This document shows positions 1 through 7,802 of a stretch of DNA of 41,189 nucleotides, in pieces. The notes beneath the pieces are model-generated. The model saw only the letters and a list, made by a program, of their open reading frames with translations. It did no database searches and was not told where the DNA came from. Both the position numbers and the translations under genes were made by a program. Every line of letters begins with the position of its first letter. Within the stretch, counting starts at the first letter, position 1. Origin of the DNA: Microvirga splendida (lineage in GTDB: Bacteria; Pseudomonadota; Alphaproteobacteria; Rhizobiales; Beijerinckiaceae); assembly GCF_016427565.1 (NCBI RefSeq), contig NZ_JAELXT010000035.1:1-41189 (forward strand), read 5' to 3'.

Positions 1-130
1 ACCGCGCGTGACGAGCAGTCTGGCTCTCACCTTCCACACAACCATCGAGCCGGGCTGCCCAGCACGCCACCCTCGACCGACCTTCAGGCTCGCAGCACCC
101 GCTGCGGGCCCCAAGGCGCTGGCCATTTCA

Positions 131-511
131 CTAAATAGTGACCGGCTCCGGTGTCGTTCCGCCGCCGTCGAGCACGAATTTCCAGGAGCCGTCCGATTGC
201 CGCTTCCAGATGCTCACATAGACCCCGTGGCCCTTGATCTCCCCGCCCTCGCGGAGCGTATAGCGGCCGAAGGTGTAGCCGAGGTCCTGGCTTTCGGCGA
301 TCTCCGCCTTGAGGGGCTCCCACGACAGGGCCGAGCCGGTGACCTTGGAGAAGGATTCCACGAAAGCGGACCGGCCGAGCAGCGGCATGCTGCCCGGGCG
401 GATCATCACCGGATCCTCGGCGGAATAGGCGATGAAGGCTTTTCCCGTGCCTTCCCTCTGGGCCATGTCGTTGAAGGCCCTGTCGGTGTCGATCAGTTGC
501 TGAACTGACAT
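131..511 (-). CDS. SnoaL-like / DUF4440-type (NTF2 fold) protein
   Basis: The 126-residue product begins MSVQQLIDTDRAFNDMAQ and has the layout of small SnoaL/DUF4440 proteins: an N-terminal helix, then alternating strands ending in a tryptophan-rich segment (SIWKRQSDGSWKFVLDGG) that is very typical of the family. Such proteins have a cone-shaped NTF2 fold and serve as isomerases, hydrolases or simple ligand binders; no specific reaction can be assigned here. The ATG at 511 is chosen because homology-like sequence begins there, and the 20 residues encoded upstream look like random translation. It is transcribed away from typA. No signal peptide is visible, so a cytoplasmic location is inferred. 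Confidence 0.72.
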   Translation of the reverse strand: MSVQQLIDTDRAFNDMAQREGTGKAFIAYSAEDPVMIRPGSMPLLGRSAFVESFSKVTGSALSWEPLKAEIAESQDLGYTFGRYTLREGGEIKGHGVYVSIWKRQSDGSWKFVLDGGGTTPEPVTI

Positions 512-759
512 GTGTTTCGAGTACCTCGCGTGACGAACGGGCAGGGAGCCGTGCCGGCGGCCGCCGCCCATGGCTTCATGCCATCCTGCAACCCTGTAGC
601 GCGAGTTTGCTGTCCTGCCCAGCTTGCAATCCTGTTTCCCGCCCTATTGCGGCCTCACCCCGATGCCTATATGGCAGTGCAATCATTTTCGCCCGGTACG
701 AGCCAGGGGCGCGGCCACGCTTGCCGCGAGCCGGGCTGCTTTGCTTTGAAAGACCCCTT

Positions 760-2586
<1,827 letters not shown>

Positions 2587-2607
2587 GCAGCGCCTTGGGA
2601 ACAGTTG

Positions 2608-2635
2608 AAAGGCCGCTCTTCGGAGCGGCCTTTTT
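2608..2635 (+). terminator. Intrinsic terminator of typA
   Basis: An 11-bp perfect stem (AAAGGCCGCTC / GAGCGGCCTTT) closes a TTCG tetraloop and runs into TTTTTC, about 22 bases after the typA stop codon. Confidence 0.92.
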
Positions 2636-2659
2636 CATGAACGAAGATCGGGAGGCATC

Positions 2660-3340
2660 ATGCTGAAGATCCACGGCTATGCGGGGTCCATCAACGTGCG
2701 GAAGGTCCTCTGGACCTGCGCGGAACTCGGGCTTGCCTTCGAGCGCATCGACTGGGGCGGCGGAACGCGGCCCGTCACGGACCCGGAGTTCCAGAAGCTC
2801 AATCCGGTCGGCATGATCCCGGTGCTCGAGGATGCGGGCCAGCTCTTCTGGGAATCGAACAGCATCGTGCGCTATCTCGCAGCGCGCGAAGGCCGTGACG
2901 ACCTGCTGCCCACGGATCCGGCCAAGCGTGCGCATGTCGAGAAGTGGATGGACTGGCAGATCTCCGATTTCAACAACACTTGGCGTTATGCCTTCCAGGC
3001 GACCGTGCGCCGGAACCCGAGCTTTCAGGACGAGGCGCAGGTTGCGGCCTCGTGGGACAGGTTCTGCGCTTCGGTTCGGGTGATCGGGCAGGAATTGCAG
3101 CGCACCGGCGCCTACATCGCGGGGCCGCATTTCACCTGTGCCGATATCGTGATCGGCCTGTCGGTTCACCGGTGGCGGAGCATCCCGCTCGACCGGCCCG
3201 ATCTGCCGGCCATCGACCGCTATTACGATCGTCTGTGCGAGCGGAAGGGTTTCGGATCTACGGGCGGGACGGGGGCTCGTAAAAGGAGAAGCCGGTTATC
3301 CCGGCTTCTCTCCAAGACGTCAGCGCATGAGCGGATCTAG
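2660..3340 (+). CDS. Glutathione S-transferase family protein, 3' end probably frameshifted
   Basis: The N-terminal half (about residues 1-80) is a thioredoxin-like GST domain with the G-site features NPVGMIPVLED and ESNSIVRYLA. The C-terminal half is the helical domain with the conserved segment GPHFTCADIVIGLSVHRW. GSTs conjugate or bind glutathione in the cytoplasm. The reading frame as written ends in an unusual basic tail after CERKGF and stops at 3340, reading through a hairpin at 3286-3310. One extra base near 3251-3253 would instead give GFRIYGRDGGS and a TAA at 3280-3282, a natural GST ending, making a 207-residue protein. The start at 2660 is preceded by GGGAGG. It is either a real frameshift or a sequencing error; function is probably retained because only the tail changes. 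Confidence 0.85.
   Translation: MLKIHGYAGSINVRKVLWTCAELGLAFERIDWGGGTRPVTDPEFQKLNPVGMIPVLEDAGQLFWESNSIVRYLAAREGRDDLLPTDPAKRAHVEKWMDWQISDFNNTWRYAFQATVRRNPSFQDEAQVAASWDRFCASVRVIGQELQRTGAYIAGPHFTCADIVIGLSVHRWRSIPLDRPDLPAIDRYYDRLCERKGFGSTGGTGARKRRSRLSRLLSKTSAHERI
3284..3310 (-). terminator. Intrinsic terminator of the small-protein operon
   Basis: A 10-bp perfect stem (GAGAAGCCGG / CCGGCTTCTC) with a 5-base loop lies just beyond the last of four reverse-strand small genes. Read on the minus strand it is followed by CTTTT, which fits Rho-independent termination in that direction. It may also stop transcripts of the facing GST gene. Confidence 0.7.
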
Positions 3341-3501
3341 CCCTCGGCCTTGTCGCTCTGCCCCTTCTTGGCACCCTCGCCCATCGGGTTCGTCGAATCC
3401 TCGCCCGCGGCCTCGGGATTCTCACGGCCCTGCGGAGTCAGGCGGGGAGCGCTGATATCTTTCTCGGTCGCTTGATTGGACTTGTCGTTCGATTGAGCCA
3501 T
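3337..3501 (-). CDS. Small hydrophilic, probably disordered protein (54 aa)
   Basis: The 54-residue product (MAQSNDKSNQATEKDIS...) is built almost entirely from charged and polar residues plus Gly and Pro, with no hydrophobic core, cysteine or signal peptide. The ATG at 3501 is supported by GAGGTGA a few bases upstream; the longer open frame upstream is an arginine/proline-rich GC artefact. It is the last of four tightly spaced reverse-strand genes (gaps of 12-19 bases) of similar composition, which suggests one transcript. I do not recognise a characterised family. Similar polar small proteins are sometimes stress-induced, but that is only an analogy. Confidence 0.68.
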   Translation of the reverse strand: MAQSNDKSNQATEKDISAPRLTPQGRENPEAAGEDSTNPMGEGAKKGQSDKAEG

Positions 3502-3520
3502 CGTGTCACCTCGCTTGAAA

Positions 3521-3841
3521 TCAGGAAGGACCGCCCGAGCCGTCCGTGGTGCCGGAGCCGGAATCGGAGCCCGCATCGCCCTCGTTGCCGAGGGAGCGCG
3601 AACCGCTCGGATCGGTGAGTCCGGTCGCACGGCCCCCGGCATCGGTGCCCTGGGACGCGCTGCCCTTCGGCCCGCCGGGAATGGTGCCTGACCCCACCTG
3701 GGTCTTGTTGGACGGATCCACTGCACCGCCGAGGTCGAAGCCGGGGCGATCCTTGGCGCCGGGGCCAGGGTCGCGGGCGGCGGCCTCCCGATCAGGGCGC
3801 TCGGTGGGGACGCGAGGTCCCGAATTCTTGTTCTGCGTCAT
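3521..3841 (-). CDS. Gly/Ser/Asp/Pro-rich, probably disordered protein (106 aa)
   Basis: The 106-residue product starts MTQNKNSGPRVPTERPDREA and ends in a low-complexity tail rich in Gly, Ser, Asp and Thr. There is no cysteine, tryptophan or tyrosine and no membrane segment, so intrinsic disorder is very likely. GGAGACGG precedes the ATG at 3841. It lies 19 bases upstream of the 54-residue gene and 13 bases downstream of the 82-residue gene on the same strand, so it should be co-transcribed with them. No function can be assigned from sequence. The chance that it is non-coding is reduced by its ribosome-binding site and tight packing. Confidence 0.62.
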   Translation of the reverse strand: MTQNKNSGPRVPTERPDREAAARDPGPGAKDRPGFDLGGAVDPSNKTQVGSGTIPGGPKGSASQGTDAGGRATGLTDPSGSRSLGNEGDAGSDSGSGTTDGSGGPS

Positions 3842-3854
3842 GGCCGTCTCCGCA

Positions 3855-4103
3855 TCATGAACTGGTCGAGTCGGTCGCGTCCCGGTCGCCCGCATCGGGC
3901 AGGGCGCCCGTACCCGGGGTTGCGTCCGGGTTCGTCAGCGAGGGCTTGCTGTGCGGACCCGCCGCCGGCTGCTGGCCGCCGGGCTGCTTGTCCGCCGAAG
4001 CCTGTCCGCCGCCCTGCGGCCCGTCGCCCTGCGGATCGAGCCGCTTTGACTCCACGTCCTGCTTCGTGTCTTCGGTGTGGTTGCCGTAGCCTGCATTGCC
4101 CAT
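3855..4103 (-). CDS. Gln/Gly/Pro-rich, probably disordered protein (82 aa)
   Basis: The 82-residue product (MGNAGYGNHTEDTKQDVESK...) has a polar N-terminus followed by a segment dominated by Gly, Gln and Pro and an acidic tail (DAGDRDATDSTSS). A good Shine-Dalgarno sequence, AGGAGAG, sits before the ATG at 4103. It is the second gene of the four-gene reverse-strand operon, 12 bases after the 118-residue gene. No known domain is recognised, and the composition argues for a disordered soluble protein. Confidence 0.64.
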   Translation of the reverse strand: MGNAGYGNHTEDTKQDVESKRLDPQGDGPQGGGQASADKQPGGQQPAAGPHSKPSLTNPDATPGTGALPDAGDRDATDSTSS

Positions 4104-4115
4104 GGCGCTCTCCTG

Positions 4116-4472
4116 CTAGCCCTTGTCCTTGCCGTTGACCGCGGTCGCACGCTCGATGGCCTCGGCGGTGGCGTCCTTGTCGCCGGGCGACAGGCTGGCG
4201 TCGCTCAGGTGCTTGGTGGTCTCAGGGGTCTCGGCGGCGGTGAGCTCGTCATGGCCGTCATGCCCGGCTTTGCTCGTCTGGCCGGTCTGGCCCTGGCGAT
4301 AGGCATAGGCCTCGCCGCCGGGCTGGCTCCACACGCGCCGCAAGGTGGCGTTGCCCTCGACGCCGCCGTCCCGGTTGGGATCGACAGGGCTGTCGATGCC
4401 GCCGCGCTGCTCGTTGCGGATCTGGTCCGCGTTTTGGTCCTGCAATGAATGGGGAGCTTTGCGGTCCGCCAT
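4116..4472 (-). CDS. Polar, charged small protein (118 aa), first gene of the disordered-protein operon
   Basis: The 118-residue product starts MADRKAPHSLQDQNADQIRN and is rich in Asp, Glu, Lys, Gln, Thr and Gly. It has one short aromatic patch (VWSQPGGEAYAYRQGQ) and a C-terminal stretch that could form an amphipathic helix (DKDATAEAIERATAVNGK). AAGGAG lies at a normal distance before the ATG at 4472, which is preferred over an in-frame ATG at 4511. It heads the four-gene run, so any promoter should lie between 4473 and about 4560. I know of no family with a demonstrated function. Confidence 0.68.
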   Translation of the reverse strand: MADRKAPHSLQDQNADQIRNEQRGGIDSPVDPNRDGGVEGNATLRRVWSQPGGEAYAYRQGQTGQTSKAGHDGHDELTAAETPETTKHLSDASLSPGDKDATAEAIERATAVNGKDKG

Positions 4473-4562
4473 GATGAACTCCTTGAAAACCTTTGAATTC
4501 GTATGTCGCAAGGAGAACCCGAGGGATCAGGGGAAGTTCTGGCTAAGCTTGGAGGACGCGCC

Positions 4563-4593
4563 AACAAAAAGGGCGGCCCGAGGGCCACCCTTT
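4563..4593 (-). terminator. Intrinsic terminator of cysK
   Basis: Read on the minus strand, AAAGGGTGGCCC pairs with GGGCCGCCCTTT (one G-T wobble) around a 2-base apex and continues into TTTTTG, about 25 bases after the cysK stop codon. Confidence 0.85.
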
Positions 4594-4617
4594 GGATCGT
4601 CTCGCCGGATGAAGGGT

Positions 4618-5598
4618 TCAGAGCCCTTCGAAGAGCGCGCTCGAGATGTAACGCTCGGCAAAGGAGCACGCGACCGTGACGATGCGCTTGCCCTTGAACT
4701 CGGGCCGCGAGGCCACTTCGAGGGCTGCCGCCACATTGGCGCCCGTCGAGATGCCGCCCGGGATACCTTCGAGCTTGGCGAGCTTGCGCGCCATGTCGAA
4801 GGCAGTCTGGTTGCCCACCGTGACCACCTCGTCGATCACGGAGCGGTCGAGCACGTCCGGCACGAAACCCGCGCCGATGCCCTGGATCTTGTGCGGACCC
4901 GGCTGGCCGCCGGACAGCACCGGTGAATCCTCCGGCTCCACGGCGATCACACGCAGGCCCGGCAGGCGCGGCTTGATCACCTGACCGACGCCGGTAATCG
5001 TGCCGCCGGTGCCCACCGCCGAGATAAAGGCGTCGAGTTGGCCGTTGGTGTCGTTCCAGATCTCCTCGGCGGTTGTCTTGCGATGGATCTCGGGATTGGC
5101 CGGGTTCTTGAACTGCTGCGGGATGACCGAACCCGGAATCTCGCGGAGCAGTTCCTCGGCACGGGCGATGGCGCCCTTCATGCCCTGGGGGCCGGGGGTG
5201 AGTTCGAGTTCGGCCCCGAGGAAGGCCAGCATCTTGCGCCGCTCGAGCGACATGGTCTCGGGCATCACCAGGATCAGGCGATAGCCGCGCGCCGCCGCCA
5301 CGAAGGCGAGCGCAATGCCGGTATTGCCGGAGGTCGGCTCGATCAGGGTCGCGCCGGGCTTGATGTGGCCGGCAGCCTCCATGGATTCGATCATGTTGAC
5401 GCCGATGCGGTCCTTCACGCTCGAAAGCGGATTGAAGAACTCGAGCTTGAGGAGAATCTCCGCATCGACCCCGTGCTCCTGCGGCAGCCGGTTCAGGCGC
5501 ACGAGCGGGGTATTGCCGATGGTTTCCGTGATGGAGCCGTAGATGCGGCCGCGGCCGGGCTTCGTGCCGGTGCCCGATGCGTTGACGGTATCAGCCAT
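4618..5598 (-). CDS. cysK: Cysteine synthase A (O-acetylserine sulfhydrylase)
   Basis: The 326-residue protein makes L-cysteine from O-acetylserine and sulfide using pyridoxal phosphate in the cytoplasm. The PLP lysine is K62 in NPLSSVKDR, the substrate loop PTSGNTG is at 88-94, the phosphate-binding loop is GTGGTITG, and the C-terminal half has GIGAGFVPDVLD and GGISTGAN. The first roughly 17 residues form a polar leader before the conserved core IYGSITETIGNTPLVRLN. AAGGAGG precedes the ATG. It lies 74 bases downstream of an Rrf2-type regulator, with an imperfect palindrome between them, so regulation by that protein is plausible, as with CymR in Firmicutes. A terminator follows, so this is the last gene of the array. 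Confidence 0.96.
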   Translation of the reverse strand: MADTVNASGTGTKPGRGRIYGSITETIGNTPLVRLNRLPQEHGVDAEILLKLEFFNPLSSVKDRIGVNMIESMEAAGHIKPGATLIEPTSGNTGIALAFVAAARGYRLILVMPETMSLERRKMLAFLGAELELTPGPQGMKGAIARAEELLREIPGSVIPQQFKNPANPEIHRKTTAEEIWNDTNGQLDAFISAVGTGGTITGVGQVIKPRLPGLRVIAVEPEDSPVLSGGQPGPHKIQGIGAGFVPDVLDRSVIDEVVTVGNQTAFDMARKLAKLEGIPGGISTGANVAAALEVASRPEFKGKRIVTVACSFAERYISSALFEGL

Positions 5599-5650
5599 GA
5601 GATCCTCCTTGCAGAACGGAGGAACCTTATCTTTTTCCGCAGCGGGTGTC

Positions 5651-5674
5651 GATATTTGGAATAATTCACATATC
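5651..5674. promoter_or_regulatory. Imperfect palindrome between rrf2 and cysK, candidate Rrf2 operator
   Basis: GATAT and ATATC bracket an AT-rich centre in a 24-bp sequence in which 18 of 24 positions agree with the reverse complement. Its length and AT-rich symmetry suit dimeric winged-helix regulators such as Rrf2 proteins. It touches the rrf2 stop codon and lies about 50-75 bases upstream of the cysK start. Binding is an inference. Confidence 0.4.
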
Positions 5675-6122
5675 AGATCGTGAAATCAACGGTCGTGATG
5701 GAGTCGACCGCCGATTCCGCCTGCGCCTTCTGGCACAGATCCTCGACCGTCACCTTGTCGAGTTCGCTCAGGAAAGCCTCGGTGCCGCGCTGGACCAGCG
5801 GGCCGACCACGGCCTCGGCCAGGCGCGATTCGGGAACCGGCGACGAGCCATCCTCCTCCAGGGCCGCCATGGCGATGCGCACGATGTCGCCCGCCGTGAT
5901 CCGCCGTCGCTCGCGGGCCAGCTCATAGCCGCCCCGCGGTCCGCGCACGCCCTTGAGGATGCCCTGGCGCACCAGCGCCTGCAGAACCGGCTCCAGATAG
6001 CGCGGCGGCAGGTTGTGCCGCGCGGCCAATGCCTTGGCTGAGACCGGCATGGGCCGGGCGTGGAGCGCGATGTCGGTGACGGCCGCGATGGCGAGAAGCG
6101 AGCGGCGTGAGAGAAAGTTCAT
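5673..6122 (-). CDS. Rrf2-family transcriptional regulator (CymR/IscR-like, without an Fe-S cysteine triad)
   Basis: The 149-residue protein has the Rrf2 winged-helix layout: MNFLSRRSLLAIAAVTDIAL, then the recognition-helix region PVSAKALAARHNLPPRYLEPVLQ and the wing VRGPRGGYELARERRRIT, followed by the dimerisation helix. The only cysteine is in DLCQKA near the C-terminus, so the three-cysteine [2Fe-2S] site of IscR is absent and the signal is probably not an iron-sulfur cluster of that type. It sits 13 bases after dut and 74 bases before cysK, which points to control of cysteine synthesis. The ATG at 6122 has GGGGAG upstream; the open frame further upstream overlaps dut out of frame and is a shadow. 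Confidence 0.9.
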   Translation of the reverse strand: MNFLSRRSLLAIAAVTDIALHARPMPVSAKALAARHNLPPRYLEPVLQALVRQGILKGVRGPRGGYELARERRRITAGDIVRIAMAALEEDGSSPVPESRLAEAVVGPLVQRGTEAFLSELDKVTVEDLCQKAQAESAVDSITTVDFTI

Positions 6123-6135
6123 GGCGAATGCTCCC

Positions 6136-6591
6136 CTACCCCAATCCCGTCGAGCCGAACCCGCCGGCGGCGCGCGGCGTGTCATCGACCTGCTGCACCT
6201 CGACCGGCTCCACCTGAAGCACCGGCGCAACGATGACTTGAGCAATGCGCATGCCGCGCGTGACGGTGAAGGACTCAGCCCCCAGGTTGACGAGCAGCAC
6301 CTGCACCTCGCCGCGGTAATCCGCATCGACGGTGCCGGGCGCATTGAGCACCGTGACGCCGTGCTTGAAGGCCAGCCCCGAACGCGGGCGCACCTGGGCC
6401 TCGAAGCCCGGCTCGAGCTGAAACACGAGTCCCGTGGGAACGAGAACACGCTGCATCGGCTGCAGGACGATCGGCGCATCGGCAGGATTGGCGGCAACGA
6501 GATCCATGCCCGCAGCGCCCGCCGTCTCGTAGCGCGGCAGAGGGAGGTCGGCGGCGTGCGCGAGACGCTGGATGCGCAAACGATAGCTCAT
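6136..6591 (-). CDS. dut: Deoxyuridine 5'-triphosphate nucleotidohydrolase (dUTPase)
   Basis: The 151-residue trimeric-type dUTPase converts dUTP to dUMP and pyrophosphate, keeping uracil out of DNA and feeding dTMP synthesis. All five family motifs are present: AAGMDLVA (26-33), RPRSGLA (68-74), GTVDADYRGEV (86-96, with the catalytic Asp89 and base-stacking Tyr92), RGMRIAQ (112-118) and the C-terminal P-loop-like GGFGSTG (143-149). The ATG overlaps the coaBC stop codon as ATGA, so translation is probably coupled to coaBC. The coaBC-dut pairing is common in bacteria. Confidence 0.97.
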   Translation of the reverse strand: MSYRLRIQRLAHAADLPLPRYETAGAAGMDLVAANPADAPIVLQPMQRVLVPTGLVFQLEPGFEAQVRPRSGLAFKHGVTVLNAPGTVDADYRGEVQVLLVNLGAESFTVTRGMRIAQVIVAPVLQVEPVEVQQVDDTPRAAGGFGSTGLG

Positions 6592-7802
6592 GGCGTCTTG
6601 CCTCCGACCATCGCGCCAAGACGCTCGACGAGCTTTTTCGCCACATCGGTTTTCGACAGGGTCGGCCATGTCTCCACATCCGACGCCGTGACGAGATGCA
6701 CGGTGTTGCTGTCGCCGCCCATCACGCCGGTTTCCGCAGAGACATCGTTGGCGACGATGAGGTCGCAGCCCTTCTTGGCGAGCTTCTGCTTGGCATGCTC
6801 GATCACGTTCTCGGTCTCGGCCGCAAAGCCCACCATGAGCGGCGGACGATTGCTTGCGCGCCGGGCGATGGTGGCGAGGATGTCCGGGTTTTCGGTGAGC
6901 GACAGATTCGGCAGCGCGCCGTCCTTCTTCTTGATCTTCTGCTCGCCCGCATTGGCGACGCGCCAGTCGGCCACGGCGGCGGCGAAGATGCCGATATCGG
7001 CGGGCAGCGCCTGCTCCACGGCCTGCAGCATCTCGCGGGCGCTCTCCACATGCACGACCGTTACGCCCGCGGGATCCGGCAGGGTCACGGGGCCGGAGAT
7101 CAGGGTGACGCGCGCGCCGGCCTCAGCGGCGGCCTTCGCGATGGCGTGGCCCTGCTTGCCGGAGGAGCGGTTGGCGATGTAGCGCACCGGATCGATGGGC
7201 TCATGGGTCGGGCCGGCGGTGACGATCACGTGCTTGCCCGCAAGTGGGCCCGAGGGCGCCAGCAGCCGCTCGACGGCCGCCGCGATCTCAAGGGGCTCCG
7301 CCATGCGGCCGGGGCCGAACTCGGCTTCCGCCATGGCGCCCTCATTGGGGCCGACCACGTGAACGCCATCCGCCAGCAAGGTCTTCAGATTGCGCTGCGT
7401 CGCCGGGTGCAGCCACATGCGCACGTTCATGGCCGGTGCAATCAGGATCGGCAGGGTGGTGGCGAGCAGCACCGTGGAGGCGAGATCGTCGGCGTGTCCG
7501 CCAGCCATCTTCGCCATGATGTTTGCGGTGGCGGGTGCCACGACGATAAGGTCCGCATCGCGGGCAAGCTTGATATGACCGATATCGGCTTCGTCCTCGC
7601 GGTCGAAGAGATCCGTGTGCGAGCGCTGTCCGGTGAGCGCGGAGGCGGCGAGCGGCGTGATGAAGGCTTGAGCGCCATTCGTGAGAATGCAACGCACGGA
7701 GGAGCCGCGTTCGCGCAGGCGGCGGATGAGATCCAAGGACTTGTAGGCCGCGATGCCGCCGCCGATGACGAGGAGGATGCGTTTGCCCGAAAGCGCCGTC
7801 AT
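6588..7802 (-). CDS. coaBC: Bifunctional phosphopantothenoylcysteine decarboxylase / phosphopantothenate-cysteine ligase
   Basis: The 404-residue protein catalyses two CoA steps: CoaB joins cysteine to 4'-phosphopantothenate, and CoaC, with FMN, decarboxylates the product. The CoaC half has GGGIAAYKSLDLIRRL, active-site His76 in GHIKLA, PATANIMAKMAGG (90-102) and PAMNVRMW (123-130). The CoaB half begins near 184 with TAGPTHEPIDPVRYI and continues with NRSSGKQG, AAVADW and KIKKKDG. At the position of the E. coli catalytic Cys158 (motif ACGD before GPGRM) this protein reads AEAE, that is Glu158. Start and stop codons overlap those of ubiB and dut by 4 bases (ATGA at both ends), indicating translational coupling. 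Confidence 0.96.
   Translation of the reverse strand: MTALSGKRILLVIGGGIAAYKSLDLIRRLRERGSSVRCILTNGAQAFITPLAASALTGQRSHTDLFDREDEADIGHIKLARDADLIVVAPATANIMAKMAGGHADDLASTVLLATTLPILIAPAMNVRMWLHPATQRNLKTLLADGVHVVGPNEGAMAEAEFGPGRMAEPLEIAAAVERLLAPSGPLAGKHVIVTAGPTHEPIDPVRYIANRSSGKQGHAIAKAAAEAGARVTLISGPVTLPDPAGVTVVHVESAREMLQAVEQALPADIGIFAAAVADWRVANAGEQKIKKKDGALPNLSLTENPDILATIARRASNRPPLMVGFAAETENVIEHAKQKLAKKGCDLIVANDVSAETGVMGGDSNTVHLVTASDVETWPTLSKTDVAKKLVERLGAMVGGKTP

Noticed and set aside
8..508. 166-codon forward frame at the window start
   Set aside because: It is antisense to the SnoaL-like gene, which has a recognisable family ending; no motif is seen in the forward frame. Bases 1-130 show nothing I can assign.
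3546..3860. Forward Pro/Ser-rich frame opposite the disordered-protein genes
   Set aside because: The reverse-strand genes have ribosome-binding sites, regular spacing and a terminator; the forward frame does not.
5673..6122. IscR-type Fe-S sensor
   Set aside because: The three cysteines required for the [2Fe-2S] cluster are absent; only one cysteine is present near the C-terminus.
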